Origin: Pollutimonas nitritireducens
GTDB lineage: Bacteria > Pseudomonadota > Gammaproteobacteria > Burkholderiales > Burkholderiaceae_B
NCBI RefSeq assembly: GCF_002849615.1
Contig: NZ_PDNV01000008.1
Coordinates: 1-64,000, forward strand
Direction of reading: 5' to 3'
Length of the DNA stretch: 64,000 bases
This document shows, in pieces, positions 17,899 to 25,585 of the stretch. A program made the translations under genes and the position numbers. Below the pieces are notes generated by a model, which saw only the letters and a program-made list of their open reading frames with translations, was not told where the DNA came from and ran no database searches. How positions within the stretch are numbered: position 1 is the first letter of the stretch; each line of letters opens with the position of its first letter.

Positions 17899-19638
17899 TC
17901 AAATGGTAGCTGGGGCGAGTACGTCAGCCCTCAGCTTGCTGGTGGCATCCAGGTCGATTGCACCGGTCTCGCCGTCGACGACGACTTGATGATGCACGCG
18001 CGCATAGGCAGCCGTAATTTTCTGGTTCCATACGTCTCGGCTGATCGAGGCAAAATCGCGTTCGAGCGGATCGCCGAAGCCGCCGCCGCCGGGCTGACAG
18101 TGAATGACCAGGTCGTTGCGCGAAATGTTCATTCCGACCTTGCTGGGCAACGATTCCACATTGCCGTGCTGGCGCTGCAGTTCGTTCACCGCTGGTGCGG
18201 CTGCGCCGCCGCCGGCAAGCCCATAAGGCTGATACTTCATTCGGTCGGCACGCAACTGCAGCATGCAGTCTTCAGTCAGCGAACGATAACTGCGCCGAAT
18301 CCCCAGTCCTCCGCGATACCGCCCCGCACCGCAGGAATCCGTGACGAGCTCATACGCCTCCACTCGAACGGGGTGCTTGGCTTCCATCGTTTCAACCGGC
18401 GTGTTGGAAAGGTTCTGCGAAGCGTTGGTAATCGCTTCGATGCCATCACTGTCGGGACGCGCGCCCCAAGCTCCACAAATCATGTCCACAATAATGTAAG
18501 GCTCGCCGGATTTCTTTTTTCCGGACAAGCACACAACCGTGTTGCCGCCCTCGCCCGCCGCGGGAATACGGTCGGGGATCACCTGAGCAAGAGCGCCCAG
18601 CATGGTGTCGAACACGCGATAGCCGGTCAACGCGCGCGCAGCCACCGCCGCTGGCTCGCGCGGATTGAGCACTGAACCCTCCGGAACGGATATTTCCACG
18701 CATCGGAAGACGCCGGCGTTATTCGGTACGTCTCCTTTCAATGCACACCGGACACTAAGGTAAGTGCACGACTTGGTGTAGGACAATGTAGAGTTGATCG
18801 CCCCCCGGACTTGAGAAGAAGAACCCGTATAGTCAACGCTGATTCGGTCATCGTGAACGGTAAGCGATACGCAAATGGGTATGGGCTCCGGTGATAGGCC
18901 ATCGTCGTCGATATAGTCGGTAAACGTGAACGTACCCTTAGGCCAACCGCGTATTTCGTCCCGCGTAAGGCGTTCGGCGTAATCGAGCAATTCGTCAAGA
19001 TACGCCCGGCTGCTTTCCCGGCCATACCGATCGAACAAGCTGGTGAGCTCGCGTACGCCAACCTTCGAAGCCGCATATTGCGCCCGCAAATCGCCCAGTA
19101 CGCGGTCCGGCACTCGTACGTTGCGGGTAATGATCGCTTCCAGCGTCTCATTAACCTTACCGGCGTCATACAATTTGAGCACCGGTATGCGCAGGCCCTC
19201 TTGGTAAATTTCGGTGGAATCACTGGCGTTGGAGCCCGGAACCCGCCCTCCCACGTCGGTGTGGTGGCAAATGACGACACAAAACCCTTCCAGTTCACCC
19301 TTATAAAAGAACGGAACGAACATGAAAATATCCGGCAAGTGCATACCTCCTTGGTAGGGGTCGTTCAGGACGACTGCATCGCCCGGCTTCAAGTCGTTTC
19401 CGTGCCGCTTCAGCACTTCCTCCATGGCTTCCGGGATAGCACCGAGGTGCAATGCGATAGTTTTCGCTTGGGCGACCATTCGCCCCTTTCGATCGCAAAT
19501 GGCTGCCGAATAGTCCATTACGTCTTTTACGATCTCTGAACGCGCCGTGCGCAAAACGGTATAGGCTACTTCGTCCACTATTGCGTCCATCGCGTTCTTA
19601 ACGACGGCGAAGGTGACTGGATCCATCGCTATTGTCAT
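17899..19638 (-). CDS. hyuB: Hydantoinase B/oxoprolinase family protein
   Basis: The 579-residue B subunit of the ATP-dependent hydantoinase/oxoprolinase family. HyuA and HyuB together open cyclic amides such as N-methylhydantoin or 5-oxoproline with ATP. Family features are the N-terminal DPVTFAVVKNAMDAIVDE, the NDPYQGGMHLPD metal/active-site region, and HHTDVGGRVPGSNA. The ATG at 19638 overlaps the hyuA stop (ATGA), so the two are translationally coupled. The exact substrate cannot be read from sequence. Confidence 0.9.
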   Translation of the reverse strand: MTIAMDPVTFAVVKNAMDAIVDEVAYTVLRTARSEIVKDVMDYSAAICDRKGRMVAQAKTIALHLGAIPEAMEEVLKRHGNDLKPGDAVVLNDPYQGGMHLPDIFMFVPFFYKGELEGFCVVICHHTDVGGRVPGSNASDSTEIYQEGLRIPVLKLYDAGKVNETLEAIITRNVRVPDRVLGDLRAQYAASKVGVRELTSLFDRYGRESSRAYLDELLDYAERLTRDEIRGWPKGTFTFTDYIDDDGLSPEPIPICVSLTVHDDRISVDYTGSSSQVRGAINSTLSYTKSCTYLSVRCALKGDVPNNAGVFRCVEISVPEGSVLNPREPAAVAARALTGYRVFDTMLGALAQVIPDRIPAAGEGGNTVVCLSGKKKSGEPYIIVDMICGAWGARPDSDGIEAITNASQNLSNTPVETMEAKHPVRVEAYELVTDSCGAGRYRGGLGIRRSYRSLTEDCMLQLRADRMKYQPYGLAGGGAAAPAVNELQRQHGNVESLPSKVGMNISRNDLVIHCQPGGGGFGDPLERDFASISRDVWNQKITAAYARVHHQVVVDGETGAIDLDATSKLRADVLAPATI

Positions 19639-21755
19639 ACGTTCTCCAGCTCGATATCTATAAGGATATTTCCTACGGCGTCGGCCTTGGCGGTGCAACC
19701 CGGCGGCACAATTATCGTCGTGTCGTACGACTCGATGACCAATGGGCCGGCTTGGCCCAGAGGACCGATTTCCGATCGCGGAACGACTTTCGTTTCACGT
19801 GGTGGCGAGTCCGGGTCGAAGCTTACTGGCCGCGTCCCCGTCGAGCCAGCCAACGCGCTTGCATCCACCTGTATGCCGGAAAACTTCAGCCGTTTCTCGC
19901 TGCGGCCCGAAGCAATGACCCGTACATTGACCAGCTCGACGGGTTCGTCGCTGCAATAGCCAAAGGTGCTTTCGTACAAGGCGTTGAAATCTTTCCGGAT
20001 GATATCGGCCATGCCATCGGAACTGAAACGGCCCGCCACCGGTACCGTGAGCTCGGAACTCTGTCCCACATAGCGCAAGTCGGCGCTCACGGCGATACCG
20101 ACGTTGTCGGCGTCGTAACCCTCGGAACGCATAATCGCCTTGCCCTGTCCAACGAGATCGTCGACAGCGGCATCGGCGGCCGTCAAGTCGCCAACGCCCA
20201 AGGTTTGTAGCACCGCCCTAACAAGATGATGCTCGGCATCCGCTGTCAGCATTCCCACTGAACAGAATACCCCCGCCATGATGGGCGCGATAACGCGGCT
20301 GATTCCAAGAAGCTTGGCAACGTCAATGGCATGCAGCGGACCTCCCCCCCCGCAGGCCACCATGGTCATATCGCGCGGATCGCGCCCGCGCTCCACGGTT
20401 ACGGCGCGAATGGCGCGCGCCATGTTTACGTTCGCAACACGGCGAACACCGTGCGCGGCCGCAATGACGTTCAGCCCCAGGGGCTCGGCAATATGTTTTT
20501 GTATTGCGTCCAGCGACTTCCCGGGATCAACTTTAAGGCTGCCGCCCGCAAGAGATTCGGGATTCAAATAGCCCAGTATCATGTTGGCGTCTGTGACCGT
20601 TGGGCGGTCGTTGCCTCGGCCATAACAAGCGGGACCGGGGTCAGCGCCGGCCGATGCTGGGCCTACACATAGCAGGCCCCCCGCATCGATCCATGCCAGC
20701 GACCCCCCGCCTGCACCCACTTCTGCGATATCGATGGCGGGAACCTTCAGAACGTAACCCCCGCCTTTTATGAAGCGGCTGGGCGAGCTGATTCCGTCAC
20801 GAAATTCATACTCGGTGGTAAGCGATGGCGCTCCATCCAGCACTATCGAGGCCTTGGCGGTGGTGCCGCCCATGTCGAAAACAATAAGTTGCCGCTCGTT
20901 CGCCGTTATACCTAGTTGGGCGGCGCCTGCCACGCCTCCTGCCGGCCCGGAAGCCACGGCGAATACAGGCTTCTCAGACGCCGAAGCGAGGCCCATCATG
21001 CCGCCGTTGGACGCCATGATTTGCAGGGAAGCTCTGACGCCCATGCGTTCCAAATCCTCTTTCAGCCGCCCAAGATAACTACGCATGGCGGGCAATATGT
21101 AAGCATTGACGACGGTCGTGCTGGTGCGTTCGTATTCCTTGATTTCTGGCAATACGTCGTACGACATGCTGACGAGCAAAGAAGGAAAGTGCTCGGCGAC
21201 TACCTCCCGAGCGATGAACTCATGCTGCGGATTGATGTAACTATTAAGAAAGCAGATTGCGAGCGACTCGACGCCCTCGTCCACCATCTCTTGAACGACG
21301 GCTTTGACTTCGGAGCGGTCTATCGGCGTAATGACGGCGCCATCGGCGGCCATGCGCTCGCTAATTCCTCTTCGATAACGGCGCGCTGCCAGTGGAGCAG
21401 GCTTTTGCCACGCCAAGTCGAACATAGTCGGAGTGCGAATGCGGCCAATTTCCAGGACGTCGCGAAAGCCTTCCGTGGTAAGCACCCCGGTCAGCGCACC
21501 AACCTTCTGCAAAATCGTATTGGACGCAGTCGTCGTTCCATGGACAATTTCGGTTATATCGCCCGGCGTGATACCTGCCTGCTCGATCAATGCGCGCAGC
21601 CCGCTGGTGATCGCCTTGCCGAGGTCATCAGGCGTGGAAGATGTTTTGTTGACGTAAAGACGACCGTCCGGCATTGCCAAGACGATGTCGGTAAACGTGC
21701 CGCCGATATCGCAGCCGACGCGTACGCCGAGTCGGGATCCAATCATTGTGTCCAT
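19635..21755 (-). CDS. hyuA: Hydantoinase A/oxoprolinase family protein
   Basis: The 706-residue ATP-binding subunit. The N-terminal ASKHA motif GCDIGGTFTDIVL, then EIVHGTTTASNTILQ, VFDMGGTTAKASIV, and GAGGGSLAWIDAGGLLCVGP are all family blocks. It is related to N-methylhydantoinase A, 5-oxoprolinase and the acetone carboxylase alpha subunit. The length is normal. It is the first gene of a five-gene leftward operon with its own importer and is divergent from a TetR gene. Confidence 0.92.
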   Translation of the reverse strand: MDTMIGSRLGVRVGCDIGGTFTDIVLAMPDGRLYVNKTSSTPDDLGKAITSGLRALIEQAGITPGDITEIVHGTTTASNTILQKVGALTGVLTTEGFRDVLEIGRIRTPTMFDLAWQKPAPLAARRYRRGISERMAADGAVITPIDRSEVKAVVQEMVDEGVESLAICFLNSYINPQHEFIAREVVAEHFPSLLVSMSYDVLPEIKEYERTSTTVVNAYILPAMRSYLGRLKEDLERMGVRASLQIMASNGGMMGLASASEKPVFAVASGPAGGVAGAAQLGITANERQLIVFDMGGTTAKASIVLDGAPSLTTEYEFRDGISSPSRFIKGGGYVLKVPAIDIAEVGAGGGSLAWIDAGGLLCVGPASAGADPGPACYGRGNDRPTVTDANMILGYLNPESLAGGSLKVDPGKSLDAIQKHIAEPLGLNVIAAAHGVRRVANVNMARAIRAVTVERGRDPRDMTMVACGGGGPLHAIDVAKLLGISRVIAPIMAGVFCSVGMLTADAEHHLVRAVLQTLGVGDLTAADAAVDDLVGQGKAIMRSEGYDADNVGIAVSADLRYVGQSSELTVPVAGRFSSDGMADIIRKDFNALYESTFGYCSDEPVELVNVRVIASGRSEKRLKFSGIQVDASALAGSTGTRPVSFDPDSPPRETKVVPRSEIGPLGQAGPLVIESYDTTIIVPPGCTAKADAVGNILIDIELENV

Positions 21756-21828
21756 TCAACCATCCTCGTTTCGCTGCAGCCGCTTGAATTCGTGCTCACG
21801 CAACGCCATGTTCCAGAACTGACAATTA

Positions 21829-21842
21829 ACTAACTAGTAAGT
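21829..21842. promoter_or_regulatory. Palindromic operator candidate between hyuA and tetR
   Basis: The 14-base sequence ACTAACTAGTAAGT is symmetric around CTAG except for one base pair. It lies in the 216-base gap between two divergent genes, 74 bases upstream of hyuA and 130 bases upstream of the TetR gene. It is the best candidate for the site where this TetR protein controls both directions. Confidence 0.55.
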
Positions 21843-21971
21843 ACAATAAGCACCAACCAAAACATTGTCAAGAATTCCAATATTAGGGTTTGCCCGCGAA
21901 GGCAAGGCGTATGCGGCCAGCGTGTACACTCGGCTTTCTATCGGGAGATCCGCAACAATAAAGACGTTTCT

Positions 21972-22640
21972 ATGTCAGGCACTCAGGCATCTGCAAGCAA
22001 GCCTCGGACGCGCGACGCCCGTGCGACGCGCCAACGCATCCTCATGACCGCTTACAAGGAGTTCGCGGCGCGAGGCTATGACGGCGCCCGCGTGGACGCC
22101 ATTGTTACGCGATGCAGAGTAAGCAAGAATTTGCTATATCACTACTTCGACGGCAAGGAGGCACTGTTCATCGAAGTAATGGAATATGCGTATGGAGCCA
22201 TGCGCGAACGACAAAATGAACTGGCGCTGGTTGGCGACGATCCGGTTGAAGACATGCGCGCCCTCGTTATCCAAACCGTCAAGTACTTCACAGAGCATCC
22301 TGAATTCCTGCAGCTCCTTTCCAATGAGAACCTCCATAAGGCGCGGCATATAAAAAAGTCAGTCAAGATCAAGGAGATGTTCAATCCGCTGCGAACGGCT
22401 CTCGACGATATTCTTCAGAAAGGGAAAGCCAAGGGGGTGTTCCGCGAGGATGCCGACTGGATCGACCTTTACGCATCGATATCGGGCCTGGGGTCTTATG
22501 CGATCACCAACCGCTACACGCTTTCGTACGTCTTAGATGTAGACCTTGGCGCGCCCGACCGAGTCGATGGCCGGCTGAAGCACGTCCCCGATATGGTACT
22601 TAGCTACTTGTGCAACCTTAGCGGCGATAGCGTCGATTGA
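21972..22640 (+). CDS. TetR/AcrR family regulator, divergent from hyu operon
   Basis: A 222-residue regulator. The N-terminal helix-turn-helix has ATRQRILMTAYKEFAARGYD, then VSKNLLYHYFDGKEALF, the classic TetR pattern. The C-terminal part, with FTEHPEFLQLLSNENL, resembles the RutR/NicS-type ligand domain. The divergent arrangement with hyuA suggests that it represses the hyu-ABC operon and itself, with the substrate or a breakdown product as inducer. Confidence 0.88.
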   Translation: MSGTQASASKPRTRDARATRQRILMTAYKEFAARGYDGARVDAIVTRCRVSKNLLYHYFDGKEALFIEVMEYAYGAMRERQNELALVGDDPVEDMRALVIQTVKYFTEHPEFLQLLSNENLHKARHIKKSVKIKEMFNPLRTALDDILQKGKAKGVFREDADWIDLYASISGLGSYAITNRYTLSYVLDVDLGAPDRVDGRLKHVPDMVLSYLCNLSGDSVD

Positions 22641-23402
22641 CCGAGTCTACCCGTTACCGCCCTGCTCACCCATCCTCGGCCTGTTCCAAGGCCACCTGCC
22701 GTACCACTTCCTCCGAGCCACCTTCATGCAATCCTTTCTCGCCCTGCGGGCTGGAGCGCCAAAGCTTGCCTGCGTCCTGGCTCGCGTCACTCATGCTGCC
22801 GATACTGCTGACCTCCTCACCGGCATCCCCGTTTGGTCTGCGAAGCAATGCTATGCTTGTCTGTCAGCTTGCGGCCTGGCAAATGCAGTCCATCGTAGGA
22901 CCACTACTTCGACATCAGGAAATACAACCAACATGGTTTGGACTGATCGGCAACCGTCTCAGCGAGCCGTTTCTTTTTTGTCGCAGTGCACTGCGTCCGG
23001 CGACCCAGGAATGTCAGAGCGCATCGACGCCATTTCACGGGGCGCTGGAAAATGCGATCCCGAATCTTTGAACCAAAACTATGCCGCTACTGCGTACAAA
23101 TGGCGCAAGTGTGATTACGGCGGCGACAGCAGGCAGAACGTCTATGAAGTCCATCCGCTTGCCACAGTCGCACTCGACCAACTGCCCACCTATTGTGTCG
23201 TTTACAACGATCACGCCTGAGCTTACGAGCTGTCGGTACGCTACGTTGGCAGGCCAACTATGCGCGGGCACTGGGTCAAAGCCGAAGAGTATGAGGCGGC
23301 GCAAGCCAAATGGGTTGCCGACCATAGTGGGCTATGGGCTAAAGGCTGGAATTTTTCCTTGACGAACCACAAGCACCGGGGCGGACGGTAAAGGAGCCAG
23401 GC
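22641..23402. other. Unrecognised relic region ahead of virB1
   Basis: About 760 bases with overlapping open frames on both strands, none of which I can assign. One rightward frame ends at 23390 with a plausible protein tail (RYVGRPTMRGHWVKAEEYE, then KWVADHSG). It lies just ahead of a preserved AAAGGAG ribosome-binding site for the virB1 relic, and its frame is broken by TGA at 23218. That frame was probably the gene upstream of virB1 in the lost conjugative element. The rest holds nothing I can support. Confidence 0.35.
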
Positions 23403-24069
23403 ATGATCGCAAAACTTGCAGCCTTGGCCTTGAGCTGCGCACCTAACATTCACCCAGTCACGCTGCATGCACTGATTCGCCATGAGTCACGCGTCCGACA
23501 GTTCGCCATCGACGTGAACCGCAAGGGCCAGCACCTGCGGCAGCAACCTAGATCCTTTGGCTGAAGCCACCGAAGCAGCGCAGCGATTCATTGACCAGGG
23601 CATCGACTTCGATGCCGGACTGGGACAGATCAATGTTCGCAACTGGGCGTGGTTGGATCTGGATAGAAAGACCGTCTTTGATCCCTGCCGCAATCTGGCG
23701 GCCGCTCAGACTGTATTGGCAGAGTGCTATGCCGGAGCGTTGCCCCGACACACGGATCCGCAGTCTGCCCTACGCGCCGCGGCGTCCTGCTACAACACTG
23801 GCAATTTCAAGCGCGGCTTCACCAATGGCTATGTAGGTAAAGTGTTGGCCCAAGCCAAGTTCAAGGTTCCGGCCTTGGCGCCCGTGACAAATTAAACAAC
23901 CGCGATCACGACAAAGGTCACACAGGAAGAGTCAGCGCAAAAACCCGATCAAGAACCGCCTACCCAACTTGAGGGTACACCGGACGGCTTCAGCGCCAAC
24001 CTGGCAACCGACGGCTTTTCACAAACGCGTGACGGCGAACTAGAGATCAACCCCGACTCCGACGCCTGA
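23403..24069 (+). pseudogene. virB1: virB1-type lytic transglycosylase relic
   Basis: VirB1 proteins open the cell wall for type IV secretion. The start is kept: ATG with an AAAGGAG site, then the N-terminus and HPVTLHALIRHESRVRQFA around the catalytic Glu. The homology then shifts frame near 23550 and continues as LAEATEAAQRFIDQGIDFDA, GLGQINVRNW, FDPCRNLAAAQTVLAECY and ALRAAASCYNTGNFKRGF. A TAA at 23893 interrupts it. After that the same frame runs on as an acidic Gln/Asp-rich tail to TGA at 24069. So it has one frameshift and one nonsense codon. No other virB genes follow. Confidence 0.75.
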
Positions 24070-24139
24070 CGGTCCCCTCGCTACGACCAACCCACAGGGT
24101 TGCGATCGTGCCTCAGAAAAAACTTAGTTCATAAGCCCT

Positions 24140-24618
24140 TCCAACGCCCGGAGATGACCCTCTCCCGGCATATCGAAGCGGGTGTGGGTACCCAATGTAC
24201 GATAGACCTAGGCGGCAAGACCGACATGCCGGCCGTCAACCTGCCCGGCAAGCCCTTGAGGGTTACCGGCACGGTGGTGAACATCACAGACGGCCGCTAT
24301 ACCGTGACCGGTCCGATGTTCACCGGTATGCAACTTTCTTTGGGGCGGACGGTGGTGCTGGACGCGGGCGGCGTGTTGATCCTGGTGTCGGAGAAGCCGC
24401 AAGAGCCTTTTGATGTGGGTATTTTCATGCACGCAGGCATTGACCCGGCGGCAAAGAAGTTCATTTTGATCAAGTCGAAACAGCACTTTCTAGCTGGGTT
24501 TGGGACGCTGGCGAAGCACATCGCTATGGTGGCGGGGCCCGGCGTGTGCGGTTCGGATTTTTCGCAGTTCAACTATACAAAGTTGGAGCGGCCGATATAT
24601 CCTTTGGATGCGTTCTGA
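24140..24618 (+). pseudogene. C-terminal fragment of an MlrC-like M81 metallopeptidase
   Basis: The frame encodes the C-terminal domain of the MlrC (microcystinase C) family. Recognisable blocks are VGTQCTIDLGGKTDMP, DGRYTVTGPMFTGMQLSLG, GIDPAAKKFILIKSKQHF, and YTKLERPIYPLDAF before the stop. Full proteins have about 490 residues. The N-terminal zinc-binding domain is absent, so this is a relic. It has been joined directly to the virB1 tail. Confidence 0.7.
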
Positions 24619-24926
24619 CCGTGTCGCTCTTTAGACGGCCTGCTGTGTACCTGTAGGGCGTTTAGGCTCCCGTGCCTCGGTCCTGCTTCGCAAGACTTCC
24701 CGCATAAAGCCAGTCTGTCGGAGCGGCCGCAGAACTCGCGCCGTCCCGGCGCACACAGCGCGTCATACACAGCGTTTTCCCAATCGGTCCGTGGTTCAGT
24801 TCGTTTTCTGGCTTCCATTCTGTTCTCCCGCACCAATTAACACCCGGCGATGCCGGGGCAAATCCCTCAAATACACATCCAGGCGCGTCCTGCACCTGCC
24901 TCAACGCGCTGCCTGCCAAGACCTAG
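24619..24926. other. Spacer without recognisable gene
   Basis: About 310 bases between the mlrC and abiEi relics. Short open frames exist on the minus strand but match nothing I recognise. Confidence 0.35.
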
Positions 24927-25262
24927 GGCATGCCGCCCGGCCAACCCGTTGGGCTGTGCGTATCGGTTGCCGAACGCGCCGTGCTGGAAATGCTGTACGA
25001 CGCCGGTACCACGTAAAGCCTGGAAGAAGCACGCAATCTCTTTGACGGCATGGGTTCGCCACGCAAGGAACTGCTCGGTCAGCTGCTAGCTTGCTGCACC
25101 AGCGTGAAGACCGTTCGCCTGTTCATCACCTGGGCGCGAGAAACCGAGGTGGTGAACGTCGATGATCTCCTGACTCGCTATCCCCTGCGCACGGGCAGCA
25201 ACAAGCGTTGGATGAGCCAGCTCTCCGACGGCACATTATTAAGCCTGAACCCACATGGATAA
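24927..25262 (+). pseudogene. AbiEi-type antitoxin relic, C-terminal part
   Basis: The reading frame matches the C-terminal half of AbiEi antitoxins of type IV toxin-antitoxin systems. The blocks are GLCVSVAERAVLEMLYDAGT, a TAA stop, SLEEARNLFDGMGSPRKELL, TSVKTVRLFITWARET, and GSNKRWMSQLSDGTLLSL. The N-terminal helix-turn-helix is missing and one sense codon has become TAA (25014-25016). The last codons overlap the start of the toxin gene, as in intact abiE pairs. Confidence 0.7.
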
Positions 25263-25299
25263 AACCTACGCTAATACGGTTCGCCGACTGCTCGCGGGT
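25255..25299 (+). pseudogene. Start of an AbiEii-type toxin gene, truncated
   Basis: An ATG inside the antitoxin relic opens MDKTYANTVRRLLAG, the usual N-terminus of AbiEii nucleotidyltransferase toxins. The homology is lost after about 15 codons. The remaining 280 or so residues are gone. The overlap with the antitoxin frame (ATG at 25255, antitoxin stop at 25260-25262) shows the ancestral coupling. Confidence 0.5.
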
Positions 25300-25355
25300 A
25301 GAGTCACGGCTGGAATCCAGAATCTATTGCAACAGTGACAAGCCGATCAAATAAT

Positions 25356-25515
25356 CTAATTTGTGCAGAAATACTAATTTTTAATCGTTTTCGAGCAGGC
25401 ATAATCCATTTTGTGCAACAGCCAGACCGAAAAACCTCGTTTTCTGCCGAGCAGGTAGAAAAATCAAATTTTCACCACAAAACGATTTTATAACTAATTT
25501 TATGCAGGCATAATC
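25356..25515 (+). repeat. AT-rich repeats upstream of fic
   Basis: A 12-base unit, GCAGGCATAATC, occurs at 25395-25406 and again at 25504-25515. Around it are related TAATTTGTGCAG-like elements: CTAATTTGTGCAG at 25356, a TTTTGTGCA element near 25409, and CTAATTTTATGCAG near 25494. The region is much richer in A and T than its surroundings and ends 70 bases ahead of the fic ATG. It may be a promoter with a multi-site operator. It may also be the edge of an inserted segment. Confidence 0.45.
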
Positions 25516-25585
25516 GAATTAACGCGTTGCCAGTATAAATTCATCATTTTTGCGCATCCTGCGGCAACAGCATCAGGAACATTCC

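Noticed and set aside
19078-21833. Long rightward frames (up to 305 codons) across hyuA and hyuB
   Set aside because: They lie antisense to strongly conserved genes and show no recognisable domains. High GC content explains the open frames.
22666-22848. 60-codon leftward frame after tetR
   Set aside because: No recognisable motif or start signal; left as unassigned sequence.
25356-25515. CRISPR-like array
   Set aside because: The repeats are short, imperfect and unevenly spaced, with no uniform spacers or cas genes.
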